From assembly GCF_030733425.1 (NCBI RefSeq), contig NZ_JASHIZ010000016.1:39431-103430 (forward strand): 64,000 nt of DNA, in the 5' to 3' direction. The notes below the pieces were generated by a model. The model saw only the letters and a program-made list of their open reading frames with translations. It was not told where the DNA came from and did no database searches. Of this stretch, positions 9,445-17,975 are shown in pieces. The translations under genes were made by a program, and so were the position numbers. Numbering within the stretch: position 1 is the stretch's first letter; every line of letters begins with the position of its first letter. Source of the DNA: Roseovarius sp. MMSF_3350 (lineage in GTDB: Bacteria > Pseudomonadota > Alphaproteobacteria > Rhodobacterales > Rhodobacteraceae).

Positions 9445-10061
9445 GCCGCGGCCTCGCGGCCGAGAACCTTCTGCACGGCGGGATCGGCGGCGATCCGGTC
9501 ATGCAGCGCCTGCACGGCCGGGAAGTCCTGCAGCCCACCCGGCAGGAGTTTCGCCCCCCAGCGGATCATCGGAAAGGCATAGGCGTCGATCACCGATCGG
9601 CCACCTTCCAGGATGTAGTCCCGCCCGTCTAGGTGGCGGTTCAGAACACCAAGCTGCTTGGCGGCCAGCTTGTGCCCGGCATCAGCCACCGCCTGCCGGG
9701 CCGCATCGCTCTTGTCGGTCGTGTAACGGTAGGGCATGAAGATCGGCCAGAACGAGGCATGAAGATCCGAGGTGAGGAAGGCCGACCAGCGATGCGCCTC
9801 GGCCTTCGCGCGGAGGGTGTCGCCGCCCGACAGTCCGGCCTCCGGGTGCTTCTGGCCCAGGTAATCGAGGATCGCGCCGGCCTGTGTCAACAGCCAGCCA
9901 TCGTCTTCACGAAAGGTGGGAACCGCACCGGCGGGGTTCACGGCCAGAAGCTCCTTCGAGCCGAACTGCACCTTGACCGCCTCGTAGGGGGCGCCGATCC
10001 ATTCGAGCGCGACGTGCGGGGCCAGCGAGCAGGCATCCGGGACATAGTAAAGTGTGGGCAT
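9441..10061 (-). CDS. glutathione S-transferase, beta-like
   Basis: A 206-residue cytosolic GST. The N-terminal thioredoxin-fold domain begins MPTLYYVPDACSLAPHVALE, with the beta-class cysteine in the ACSLAPH motif, the cis-Pro turn in GAVPTF and the glutathione-binding TQAGAI segment. The rest is the all-helical C-terminal domain. The internal ATG at 10061 has AAGGA seven bases upstream and matches the family N terminus. Its stop codon overlaps the GTG of the dioxygenase-hydrolase fusion, implying coupled production. It would conjugate or reduce electrophiles such as quinones. Confidence 0.9.
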   Translation of the reverse strand: MPTLYYVPDACSLAPHVALEWIGAPYEAVKVQFGSKELLAVNPAGAVPTFREDDGWLLTQAGAILDYLGQKHPEAGLSGGDTLRAKAEAHRWSAFLTSDLHASFWPIFMPYRYTTDKSDAARQAVADAGHKLAAKQLGVLNRHLDGRDYILEGGRSVIDAYAFPMIRWGAKLLPGGLQDFPAVQALHDRIAADPAVQKVLGREAAA

Positions 10062-10118
10062 GGTGTTTCCTTTTTGAGTACTGGTTGCGGGCATCGCTGT
10101 CTATGGGGCCGCCACAGG

Positions 10119-11750
10119 TCATGATGGCCGTAAAAGGTGCCGGACCACCGGTTGTCTGCCGCCCAGCTGATATTTTAGCAGTATTTCCTGATCCAGCTGA
10201 TCGGCGCGGGTCACGCGCGCATGCTGGCGCTGGTGCTCGACCCAACTCTCCACGACGAATGTCTCGACGACCCGCCCCGGCTCGGCCATGTCCTCCCAGA
10301 CGTCCCAGCGGATCGCGCCGTCGCGCTGTCGGACAGACTTGAAGCGGCGCAAGGCCGTAACGAATTCGGCCAGCCGCGCGGGCTCGACATGATATTCGAT
10401 CTCGATCATGACCGGGCCGCGGTCGTCGTCCGGCTGCACGGAAACGACCGGCTCCGCCCAATGGTGCGACGGCGCGAGATCGGCGGCCGAACCGCGGGGC
10501 AGCCGCCAGCGGATTGCAATGACCGCCGCGCAAGCCTGCCCAACGCCGGCAATCACCAGGGCTGTGGCGACGCTGGTGCCAGAGGCAAGCATACCCCACA
10601 GGACACTGCCACAGGTCATAGCTCCCTGAAACGTCAGCAGATAGACCGCCAACGCCCGCGCCTTGACCCAGCCCGGCGAGGCCATGTGCGCGGCGAGATT
10701 CAGCGACGTCAGCATCCCGATCCAGCCCAGCCCGGCCATGAAGAGGACCGGGCCGGCAACCCAGGCATGGGTGGACAGAGCAAGCGCCAGCGTCGACAGC
10801 GCAAAGAGCAGTGTCGCCGCAACGGACAACGGATTGGCGGAAACGCGCGTCCGCACGCGTTTCAGCAGGATCGCACCTGCGACCGCTCCCGCGCCCATGC
10901 AGCCAAGCAGCACACCATATCCCGCGGCATCGAGACCGAGGCCGTGCCGCGCGATCAGCGGCAGCATCGCCCAGAGGGCACTGCCGAAGAGAAAGAACCC
11001 CACCGCCCGGACCAGCACCAGGCGCATGGCGGGGGAATGGCGGGTATAGCGGTAACCGGCCTTCAGGGCGCCGAAGAAATGCTCGGGGGGCAGGGTATGT
11101 ACGGTACTGGGGCGCTTCCAGATGAACAGCACCGCCAGCACGCCCAGCACCGAAAGCGCATTTAGCGCAAAGACGGCCGGGATTCCTGCAAGGGCGACGA
11201 TGATCCCCCCGAGCGCCGGACCCACCGCGCGCGAGATGTTGACGCCCAGACTGTTCAGCGCAATGGCGTCCGGCAGCGCCTGCCGGCCCACGAGTTCCGG
11301 TACGATCGCCTGAAACACCGGCGCGCTAAGCGCCGCCGCCATGCCGAGCAGGAACGTCGTCGCCAGCAGGATCCCCGGAGAGACGAGGCCCCAGGCCGTC
11401 AGGATCGCCAGCGTCAGCGCCGCACACAGGCCAAGCAACTGCGCCGACAGCAGCATCCTGCGCCGGTCCACGATGTCGGCCAGCGCACCGGCCGGCAGCG
11501 CGAGAAGGAACATCGGCAGCGTCGTCGCGGTCTGCACCAAAGCAACCAGCAGCGGGCTCGGCGACAGCGAGGTCATCAGCCACCCGGCGCCCACATCATG
11601 CATCCATGTGCCGACATTCGACACGATCGTCGCGATCCAGAGCGCCCGGAAGACCGGGTAGCTCAGCGGGTTCCCGGATTTGTCCCCCTCCAAAGGCCGC
11701 TCAACCACGGCGATGTCCGGTCTGCGGGACGCCGCGCGTTCCGTCCGCAT
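10119..11750 (-). CDS. MFS transporter of the EntS-like secretion effector type
   Basis: A 543-residue major facilitator protein with about 12 membrane segments, from YPVFRALWIATIVSNVGTWM to about residue 420. It has the family features VDRRRMLLSAQLLG in the first cytoplasmic loop and ALNSLGVNISRAVGPALGG. The final roughly 100 residues are soluble (IEIEYHVEPARLAEFVTALR and onward), as in the MFS_3 family that includes enterobactin exporter EntS. AAGGA lies six bases before the ATG at 11750. The start falls inside the 3' end of the XapX gene at 11701, a 50-base overlap. Probable drug or metabolite export; substrate unknown. Confidence 0.88.
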   Translation of the reverse strand: MRTERAASRRPDIAVVERPLEGDKSGNPLSYPVFRALWIATIVSNVGTWMHDVGAGWLMTSLSPSPLLVALVQTATTLPMFLLALPAGALADIVDRRRMLLSAQLLGLCAALTLAILTAWGLVSPGILLATTFLLGMAAALSAPVFQAIVPELVGRQALPDAIALNSLGVNISRAVGPALGGIIVALAGIPAVFALNALSVLGVLAVLFIWKRPSTVHTLPPEHFFGALKAGYRYTRHSPAMRLVLVRAVGFFLFGSALWAMLPLIARHGLGLDAAGYGVLLGCMGAGAVAGAILLKRVRTRVSANPLSVAATLLFALSTLALALSTHAWVAGPVLFMAGLGWIGMLTSLNLAAHMASPGWVKARALAVYLLTFQGAMTCGSVLWGMLASGTSVATALVIAGVGQACAAVIAIRWRLPRGSAADLAPSHHWAEPVVSVQPDDDRGPVMIEIEYHVEPARLAEFVTALRRFKSVRQRDGAIRWDVWEDMAEPGRVVETFVVESWVEHQRQHARVTRADQLDQEILLKYQLGGRQPVVRHLLRPS

Positions 11751-11991
11751 CGGCGTCCTTCGACGAGCCGTCCCGGACGGGATGCGCAAAGGTCTTCGCG
11801 TGCAGGGCCGACTGCACGACGCTTGCGTGGCCCTTCAGCCACTGAACGCCCGCTTCACCGGCAAGCATGCCCAGAAGCCCCAGCAGCGCGATGATCGGCG
11901 GCGCGGGCGAACGGACGGAAATGAGGCCATAGATCACGCCGATGGCGAGACCGGCGGCCAGCGAAAGGATATAGGGGTGCAAGGGGCTCAT
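11701..11991 (-). CDS. XapX domain (DUF1427) small membrane protein
   Basis: A 96-residue protein whose first about 50 residues are two hydrophobic helices separated by the signature VRSPAPPIIALLGLLGMLAGE, diagnostic of the XapX/DUF1427 family. The tail is polar and low in complexity. AGGAGA precedes the ATG. A second copy with nearly the same core lies at 15585-15830. The family has no established biochemical role but recurs beside efflux and detoxification genes. Here it precedes and overlaps the MFS exporter gene, suggesting they are expressed together. Confidence 0.85.
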   Translation of the reverse strand: MSPLHPYILSLAAGLAIGVIYGLISVRSPAPPIIALLGLLGMLAGEAGVQWLKGHASVVQSALHAKTFAHPVRDGSSKDADADGTRGVPQTGHRRG

Positions 11992-12247
11992 AAGTCTCTC
12001 CTGAGGATCAGGTCAATGTCACGTTAACGGATTGCCGTCTGTCACGCGGCGCAGATGCTGCCGCGAAGGTTCCGATCTTGCGGCCTTCCCCGCCTTTGCC
12101 GAAGACCATAAGGCAGCCGGGCTGGGCGTTGTTCTGGCGCAGTCTGTCTTGCCGTTGTCCCGCGATACCGGTCGGGGCTGCTGACCGCGGCGAAGCCGAA
12201 GCTCTGCCGCGGTCGACGGGCGCTTGGTCGATTTGACGCAAAGGCAA

Positions 12248-12943
12248 TCAACCGGCCGTTTGGCGCTCTGCAAGCGCCTCGATAAGCCGCGCGGCTGCCT
12301 CGGCCGAAGAGGCCGGGTTCTGTCCGGTGATCAGCAGACCGTCCCGTACCACGAACGAGGCCCAGTCAGGGCCGTTCACGAACGCGCCGCCCTTGGCTTT
12401 CAGCGTGTCCTCGACCAGGTAGGGAACAACCTCGGTCAGGCCCACACCGGCCTCTTCCGAATTGGTAAAGCCCGTGACGTCGCGGCCTTCGACCAGCGGT
12501 CGACCGTCACTGCCCTTGACGTCGCGCAGCACGCCGGGAGCGTGACAGACCAGCGCAAGGGGCTTGCCCGCCGAGTGGAATGCCTCGATCAGCGCCACCG
12601 AGTCCGCGTCTTCGGTCAGATCCCAGAGCGGGCCATGGCCACCGGGATAGAACACGGTGTCATAGTCGCCTTCGTTCACGTCGGCGAGCTTCACCGTCGC
12701 GGCAAGCGCCGCGTTGGCTTCGGCATCTGCCTCGAAGCGGCGGGTGTGGTCCGTCTGGAAATCGGGCGAATTGCTGACCGGATCCAGTGGCGGCCGTCCG
12801 CCCTTGGGAGACGCCAGGCAGATTTCGGCGCCCGCGTCCTTGAAGGTATAATAAGGCGCGGCAAGCTCCTCGAGCCAGAAGCCGGTCTTGCGGCCGGTGT
12901 CGCCGAGTTCGTCATGCGACGTCAGTATCATCAGAACTTTCAT
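12248..12943 (-). CDS. DJ-1/PfpI family protein (Hsp31-like)
   Basis: A 231-residue class I glutamine amidotransferase-like protein of the DJ-1/PfpI superfamily, Hsp31/glyoxalase III branch. The nucleophile elbow is LALVCHAPG with Cys133 followed by His134. An acidic partner is available in GFTNSEEAGVG, and the family segments GRKTGFWLEELAAPY and FYPGGHGPLWDL are present. Relatives act as glutathione-independent glyoxalases or deglycases, so handling of reactive carbonyls is the probable job. The ATG is preceded by AAGGAAAA. It sits downstream of the damaged dioxygenase and pirin genes on the same strand. Confidence 0.9.
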   Translation of the reverse strand: MKVLMILTSHDELGDTGRKTGFWLEELAAPYYTFKDAGAEICLASPKGGRPPLDPVSNSPDFQTDHTRRFEADAEANAALAATVKLADVNEGDYDTVFYPGGHGPLWDLTEDADSVALIEAFHSAGKPLALVCHAPGVLRDVKGSDGRPLVEGRDVTGFTNSEEAGVGLTEVVPYLVEDTLKAKGGAFVNGPDWASFVVRDGLLITGQNPASSAEAAARLIEALAERQTAG

Positions 12944-13028
12944 GTCTCTTTTCCTTTTCTGTCGTTTGCTTCGGTTGAGCGAAGGCCTCCCGAGACGTGG
13001 TGGCCGATCCCGGATCCCGGACCCGGCG

Positions 13029-13579
13029 TCACGCTGACTCCGAAAGCGGCGGAAGCAGGCGCTCGATCCGCGCCCGGTCCGGCTCGTAGCGGTCCGGCAG
13101 CATCAGGTTGCGGCCCAGCGCCGCCTCAGGCTCGTCGATGGCAAAGCCCGGCGGATCAGCGGCGATCTCGAAAAGCACGCCGCCCGGCTCGCGGAAGTAA
13201 ATCGCCGTGAAATACTGACGGTCGATGACCGGCGTTACGGCAATCCCGGCGGCACGCAGACGGTCCCGCCATTCGAGTTGCTCCTCCGCGTCGCGCGCGC
13301 GGAAGGCGACATGATGGATGGTTCCCGCGCCCGGCCGCCCGATCACGGCGGCATCCTCGCGCAAAAGATCGACGACGCTGCCCTTTTCCCCGCCTGGCGC
13401 TCGCAGACGCAGGCGCGACCCGGTACGGTCGCCGTAATAGAGGTATATGTGCCGGGATCGTCGAAATTGACCGTCTTCTTCACCAGTTTCTGACCAAGCC
13501 TGCGCGTGTAGAAATCCAGATTGCCCTGCGGGGCGGAACAGACGGCGGTGACATGGTGCAGTCCGGGGACGGCGCTCAT
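13029..13579 (-). pseudogene. ring-cleaving dioxygenase (VOC), frameshifted and internally deleted
   Basis: The reading starts MSAVPGLHHVTAVC at 13579 and follows the MhqO-like pattern through KKTVNFDDPGTY. At about 13,444-13,446 the frame is lost: one missing base would restore GTYHLYYGDRTGS, and the remainder continues in another frame to 13029 with GRPGAGTIHHVAFRARD and the C-terminal metal-site region. Where intact relatives have roughly 120 more residues across both VOC modules, GDRTGS is joined directly to RLRLRAPGG. So a single-base deletion and a larger in-gene deletion are both apparent. The start overlaps the pirin stop (ATGA). The related fused gene at 7903-9444 is intact and may have made this copy dispensable. 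Confidence 0.8.
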
Positions 13580-14553
13580 CCCTGCAAATCCGCGCTCGCG
13601 TCGCGTCCGCCGGTCGCACGTTGCGGCGGATTGGCATTATCGGGCAGCGGAATGAAATCCGACTCGTCTCCGGGCACCGTCTCGAAACGGCCGCGGCGCC
13701 ATTCCTCCTTGGCCTGCTCGATGCGCTCGGGGCGCGATGAGACGAAGTTCCACCAGATGTAGCGCGGCCCCTCCATCGGCTCGCCGCCAAAGAGCATGAG
13801 GCGGGCATCGCCAGCGGCCCGCACCACGGCCTCGGCACGCGGGGCGAGGATCAGCAGGGTGCCGGGCTCATGGGATGTTCCATCGATCACGACGTGGCCG
13901 GACAGGATGTAAAGCGCCCGCTCCTCATGTGTGGCCTCCACCCGGTAGGTGCCGCCCGCCGCCAGCGCGATATCGGCATAGAGCGTTTCCGACGCCGTCG
14001 CGAGCGGCGAGCGCGCGCCGTGCAGCTCACCCGCGATCAGGCGAAGGTTCAACCCGGTGTCGTCGATCATCGGCAGCTCCGCCTCGCCATGGTGGATGAA
14101 GGCGGCGTCGGATTCTTCCGCCGCGACCGGCAACGCCATCCAGGTCTGCAAGCCGAAGAGCCGCTGCCCGGTGCGTTTGAGTTCCGGCGCGGTGCGCTCG
14201 GAATGGACGATCCCACGCCCCGCCCGCATCCAGTTCACGGCGCCGGGCTGGATCGTCTGCTCGGTTCCAAGGCTGTCGCGGTGCAGGATCTCGCCCTCGA
14301 GAAGGTAGGTCACCGTGGCCAAGTTGATATGCGGATGCGGCCGCACGTCGATGCCCTGGTCGGTCAGGAACTCCGCCGGTCCCATCTGATCGAAGAAGAT
14401 GAACGGCCCGACCATCTGGCGGGCTGTCGAGGGCAGTGCACGGCGCACGGTCATTTCCCCGAGATCGACGGCACGAGGCACGATAACGGTTTCGACGGCA
14501 TCGACGCTCGCGGCGTCACCAAGGGTCGGGTCGGGGCATGGGCTCCAGCTCAT
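13576..14553 (-). CDS. pirin family protein
   Basis: A 325-residue two-cupin pirin. The N-terminal cupin carries the metal-site signature RPHPHINLATVTYLLEGE, followed by HRDSLG, and the later histidine and glutamate sit in GRGIVHSE. The C-terminal pirin domain follows with LYADIALAAGGTY. Bacterial pirins such as YhhW have quercetinase (aromatic ring-oxygenating) activity. The internal ATG at 14553 is favoured because AAGGA precedes it and it matches the usual pirin N terminus. It is coupled by ATGA to the broken dioxygenase downstream. Confidence 0.9.
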   Translation of the reverse strand: MSWSPCPDPTLGDAASVDAVETVIVPRAVDLGEMTVRRALPSTARQMVGPFIFFDQMGPAEFLTDQGIDVRPHPHINLATVTYLLEGEILHRDSLGTEQTIQPGAVNWMRAGRGIVHSERTAPELKRTGQRLFGLQTWMALPVAAEESDAAFIHHGEAELPMIDDTGLNLRLIAGELHGARSPLATASETLYADIALAAGGTYRVEATHEERALYILSGHVVIDGTSHEPGTLLILAPRAEAVVRAAGDARLMLFGGEPMEGPRYIWWNFVSSRPERIEQAKEEWRRGRFETVPGDESDFIPLPDNANPPQRATGGRDASADLQG

Positions 14554-14769
14554 GATTTGGTGTCCTTTCGGGATGGTTTCAGGGTTACGACCGCCGTAGG
14601 GCCGCCAGATGGTATGGGTTCGGCGCATCAGCCGGTGCCGAATGGGTGCCGGCCTATTGCTTCTGCCGCGTTTCCGTCGCGGTTATGTGTAGGCGAAGAG
14701 GCCGGGTCCGGACGTGTCTGGCCGCAACGCAGCCGGCCGCGATTACAGGCGCCGATCCGGACGTCGGGT

Positions 14770-15588
14770 TCATTCCACCGCCTCCGCACCCTGGATATGC
14801 GAAAGGACGGTGACCCTCATGCCCGGGCGCAACAGAGCATCGGGGTTCGCAAATCGCGCCCATACCGTCACGGTGCCAGTCTCCGCGTCCACCTCCGCAC
14901 TTGCGGCATGGGGGGTTGCCTCCCCGACGTAGATCCTGTCGCCCGGCAGTCGCAGTTGCACCCGGATGCGCGCCAGCAGCTCGGCAACCGTTCCGGATCC
15001 GGCCACTTCCAGGGACTCGAGCCGCTCGTCATAGGGCGCGCGGTAGGCGACGACCGCCGGGTCGAACGCGACGATCGTGGCAAGCGGTGGCGCGGCTTCC
15101 GCCTCGAGAAAGGCGCCGACCGACACTGACGGGGGCGAGACGAGACCGGAAATCGGCGCCCGGATGACCGTCCTTTCCAAGTCGAGTCCGGCCCGGCGCC
15201 GCTCGGCCTCGGCCAGCGCGACCTCGGCCTCGGCCATCGCCCTTTCGGTGCGGGCAGGCCCCAGCGTGGAGTCGGCTGCGATCCCGCGCTCATGCATTTC
15301 TTCCTGCCGGGCGGCGCGGCGCGAAGCCCCGTCAAACCGCGCCTGCGCGGCGGCAAGGCGCGCTTCGGCAATCTCGAGCGCGATCGTCGCGTCGGTCGGA
15401 TCGAGTCGGATCAGCGGTTGCCCGGCAGAGACGCGCTCGCCCCCCTCGAAAAGGATCTCGGCCACGACGCCGTTCAGACGGCTCGACAGGACGGCGCGCT
15501 CCGAGGCCTCGATCCGTCCTTCGAAGACAAGGGGCTCCGCGAGACCCGGCTGGGCAACTACCAGCAAAAACGCGAGTAGCCACCTCAT
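14770..15588 (-). CDS. RND-type periplasmic adaptor (HlyD/MFP) without a pump
   Basis: A 272-residue membrane fusion protein. A short leader (MRWLLAFLLVVAQPGLAEP) is followed by a lipoyl-type half (FEGRIEASERAVLSSRLNGVVAEILFEGGERVSAGQPLIRLD), an alpha-helical hairpin rich in Ala, Arg and Glu (about 75-140), the returning lipoyl half (TVIRAPISGLVSPPSVSVGAFL) and a beta-barrel. Adaptors normally link an inner-membrane RND or ABC pump to an outer-membrane channel, but no such pump lies next to it. The gene starts in an ATGA overlap with the XapX gene upstream. It may lend itself to a distant pump or be the remnant of a larger operon. Confidence 0.86.
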   Translation of the reverse strand: MRWLLAFLLVVAQPGLAEPLVFEGRIEASERAVLSSRLNGVVAEILFEGGERVSAGQPLIRLDPTDATIALEIAEARLAAAQARFDGASRRAARQEEMHERGIAADSTLGPARTERAMAEAEVALAEAERRRAGLDLERTVIRAPISGLVSPPSVSVGAFLEAEAAPPLATIVAFDPAVVAYRAPYDERLESLEVAGSGTVAELLARIRVQLRLPGDRIYVGEATPHAASAEVDAETGTVTVWARFANPDALLRPGMRVTVLSHIQGAEAVE

Positions 15589-15830
15589 GTCCGCATCTCT
15601 TCACTCGGCGAGTCGGCGAAGCGCTTGGCGTGTAGGCACTCCGCCGCGGCCTGTGCGGCCGTCGTCCGGTTCTTGAGCCAACTGGCCGTCGCCTCTCCCA
15701 CCAGCATGCCGAGCAGGCCGAGCAGAGCGATGATCGGCGGCGCGGGCGAACGGATACCGAAGAGCGCGTAAAGCCCCCCCACCGCGAGTCCGACCGCCAG
15801 CGACAAAGCGTAGGGTTTCCAATCCATCAT
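15585..15830 (-). CDS. XapX domain (DUF1427) small membrane protein, second copy
   Basis: An 81-residue paralogue of the protein at 11701-11991, sharing the core RSPAPPIIALLGLLGM. Two hydrophobic helices occupy residues about 5-50 and the tail is polar. GGGAGGG precedes the ATG pair. Its stop overlaps the adaptor start by four bases, and the amidohydrolase gene follows directly upstream, so all three probably share a transcript. Function unknown. Association of both XapX copies with export-type genes suggests, without proving, a membrane accessory role. Confidence 0.85.
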   Translation of the reverse strand: MMDWKPYALSLAVGLAVGGLYALFGIRSPAPPIIALLGLLGMLVGEATASWLKNRTTAAQAAAECLHAKRFADSPSEEMRT

Positions 15831-15839
15831 GCCCTCCCG

Positions 15840-17834
15840 TCAGACTGCGAAGCAGGAACAACCAAGCGCGCCCCAGAAGGACTTCAGATCCTTCACTGGA
15901 ATGGGGTTCGTCCAGGCGATGCCGTGGTCGTGGCCGTGCAGTGAACAGGCACTGGCGCAGCCGCATGCGCTGGCATAGCGCGTTCCGGTTTCCATGGCGG
16001 CCTGGCGCGCGCCCGGGCTCGGGATGGCGCCGACCGGGCTCCAGCCCGGCGAGGCCGGCGGCAGCGGCGGCGCCAGATCGGAGAACGCGCCCTCGCCATA
16101 AACGACCCGGCCGCCGACCATCGTCAGGACCGCGTTGATCTGTCGGATCTCCTCGTTCGGCACGCTCAGGTAATCCGCCGAGAGCACCGCGAGATCCGCA
16201 TACATGCCTGGCGCCAGCGTGCCCTTGACCTCCGCCTCGCCCGAGAACCAGGCCGAGCCGTGGGTCCAGAGGCGCAGCGCCTCCTCCCGCGTCAGCAGGT
16301 TCTCCTCGTCATAAAGGGGCATGCCGCCCAGCGTCTTGCCGGTGGTCATCCAGTAGAGCCCGACCCACGGATCGTAGGAGGCGACGCGGGTCGCGTCGGT
16401 GCCGGCGCCGACCGGCGTTCCCGTGTCGATCATCTGCCGGATCGGCGGCGTCGCCTGCGCGGCCTCCGGGCCGTAACGGTCGACGAAGTATTCGCCCTGA
16501 AACGCCATCCGGTGCTGCGTGGCGATACCGCCGCCAAGCGCCGTGATGCGCTCGATATTGCGCGGCGTAACCGTCTCGGCATGGTCGATGATGAACCGCG
16601 TCTCGAAAGGCTGGCGCTGGTTCACGCGCTCGAAGACGGTCAGGAACCGGTCGATCGACTCGTCATAGGTCGCATGGATACGGAACGGCCATTTGTTCTC
16701 GGCCAGAAGCTCGACAACCGGTTCAAGCTCGCTTTCCATCGTGGGGGCCAGATCGGGGCGCGGTTCGAGGAAGTTCTCGAAATCCGCCGCCGACCAGGTC
16801 AGGTTCTCGCCCGCCCCGTTCATCCGCAGCATGTCCGAGCCGGCACCGGGTTCGGTCATTTCCACCCAGCGCTCATAATCCGAAAGCTCGGCGCCGGCAG
16901 TCTGCGCAAAGAGGTTGTAGGCGATCCGGACGGTAAGCTGATCCGCGTCGTCAAGCTGCTGGATGACGGCGTAATCATCGGGATAGTTCTGCCCGCCGCC
17001 GCCGGCGTCGATCACGCTGGTGATGCCCAGGCGATTCATCTCGCGCATGTAGTGGCGAGTGGAGTTGACCTGGTCCTCGCGCGGCAGCTTCGGCCCCATC
17101 CCCAGGGTAGAATAGAGGATCAACGCCGAGGGTTTCGCCACAAGGAGGCCCGTCGGATTCCCGTGATCGTCCCGCTGGATCTCGCCGCCCGGCGGGTTCG
17201 GCGTGTCCTTTCCGAAACCCAGCACCTCGATCGCCGCGCGGTTGATCAGCGCCCGGCCGTAGAGGTGCAGGATGAACACCGGGGTGTCGGGCGCTGCGGC
17301 ATTGATCTCGTCAAGCGTCGGCATACGCCGCTCCGCGAACTGGAACTCCGACCAGCCGCCGACGACACGCACCCATTGCGGCGCGGGTGTACGGTCCGCC
17401 TGCTCCTTCAGCATCCGCAGGGCGTCTGCCAGCGAGGGGACGTTCTCCCACCTTAGCTCCATGTTGTAGTTGAGCCCGCCGCGGATCAGGTGCGTGTGGC
17501 TGTCGTTGAGACCGGGGATGACACGTCTGCCGCCCGCGTCGATCACTTCAGTGTCCACGCCCGCGAGGCGCATGATCTCCGCCTCCGGCCCCGTCGCAAG
17601 GATGAGACCGTCGCGGATCGCGACGGCGCCGGCCTCGGGCATGGCGGGGTCCAGCGTTGTTACGCGGGCGTTCCTGATGATCGTGTCGGGCATCTTTGCC
17701 TCCTCGTTGGATTGCGACCACGCCCTTCCGGGCGCGACCAGGCCGAACGCGCCGGCCGCCGCACCTGTCGTCGTGACCCACCGGCGGGTCACGGTCGATG
17801 CGTCTCTTATGGGGTCATGTGTCGTCTCAAGCAT
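15840..17834 (-). CDS. large metal-dependent amidohydrolase (YtcJ-like), probably Tat-exported
   Basis: A 664-residue amidohydrolase family 3 enzyme. Near the N terminus, VTRRWVTTTGAAAGAFGLVAPGRAWS looks like a twin-arginine leader. The TIM-barrel metal motif is GLNDSHTHLIRGG; further metal-site elements are FRIHATYDES, IIDHAET and GAGTDATR. The start ATG at 17834 has GAGGA eight bases upstream. The C-terminal about 30 residues are unusual for the family, with six cysteines and several histidines (ACGCASAC, HGHDHG, LGCSC), which could bind metal. Substrate unknown; YtcJ-like members act on N-acyl or cyclic amide compounds. It is transcribed with the XapX and adaptor genes. Confidence 0.87.
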   Translation of the reverse strand: MLETTHDPIRDASTVTRRWVTTTGAAAGAFGLVAPGRAWSQSNEEAKMPDTIIRNARVTTLDPAMPEAGAVAIRDGLILATGPEAEIMRLAGVDTEVIDAGGRRVIPGLNDSHTHLIRGGLNYNMELRWENVPSLADALRMLKEQADRTPAPQWVRVVGGWSEFQFAERRMPTLDEINAAAPDTPVFILHLYGRALINRAAIEVLGFGKDTPNPPGGEIQRDDHGNPTGLLVAKPSALILYSTLGMGPKLPREDQVNSTRHYMREMNRLGITSVIDAGGGGQNYPDDYAVIQQLDDADQLTVRIAYNLFAQTAGAELSDYERWVEMTEPGAGSDMLRMNGAGENLTWSAADFENFLEPRPDLAPTMESELEPVVELLAENKWPFRIHATYDESIDRFLTVFERVNQRQPFETRFIIDHAETVTPRNIERITALGGGIATQHRMAFQGEYFVDRYGPEAAQATPPIRQMIDTGTPVGAGTDATRVASYDPWVGLYWMTTGKTLGGMPLYDEENLLTREEALRLWTHGSAWFSGEAEVKGTLAPGMYADLAVLSADYLSVPNEEIRQINAVLTMVGGRVVYGEGAFSDLAPPLPPASPGWSPVGAIPSPGARQAAMETGTRYASACGCASACSLHGHDHGIAWTNPIPVKDLKSFWGALGCSCFAV

Positions 17835-17975
17835 GTCTCGCGTCCTCGCGGCTCTCCTCTCCCGGGCTTGCAAACAGGGCGGGCCTGCGTGGGGCGCAGG
17901 CCCGCCAGTTGCGCCGGGCGGGAGCGGGACGGCCGCGGGAAGAAGACGGCCGCCGGACCCGGCGCATCGGGATCG

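Noticed and set aside
12008..12247. Minus-strand frame of 79 codons between XapX and DJ-1 genes
   Set aside because: Low-complexity Arg/Ala/Pro translation, overlapping alternative frames and no recognisable domain; treated as non-coding.
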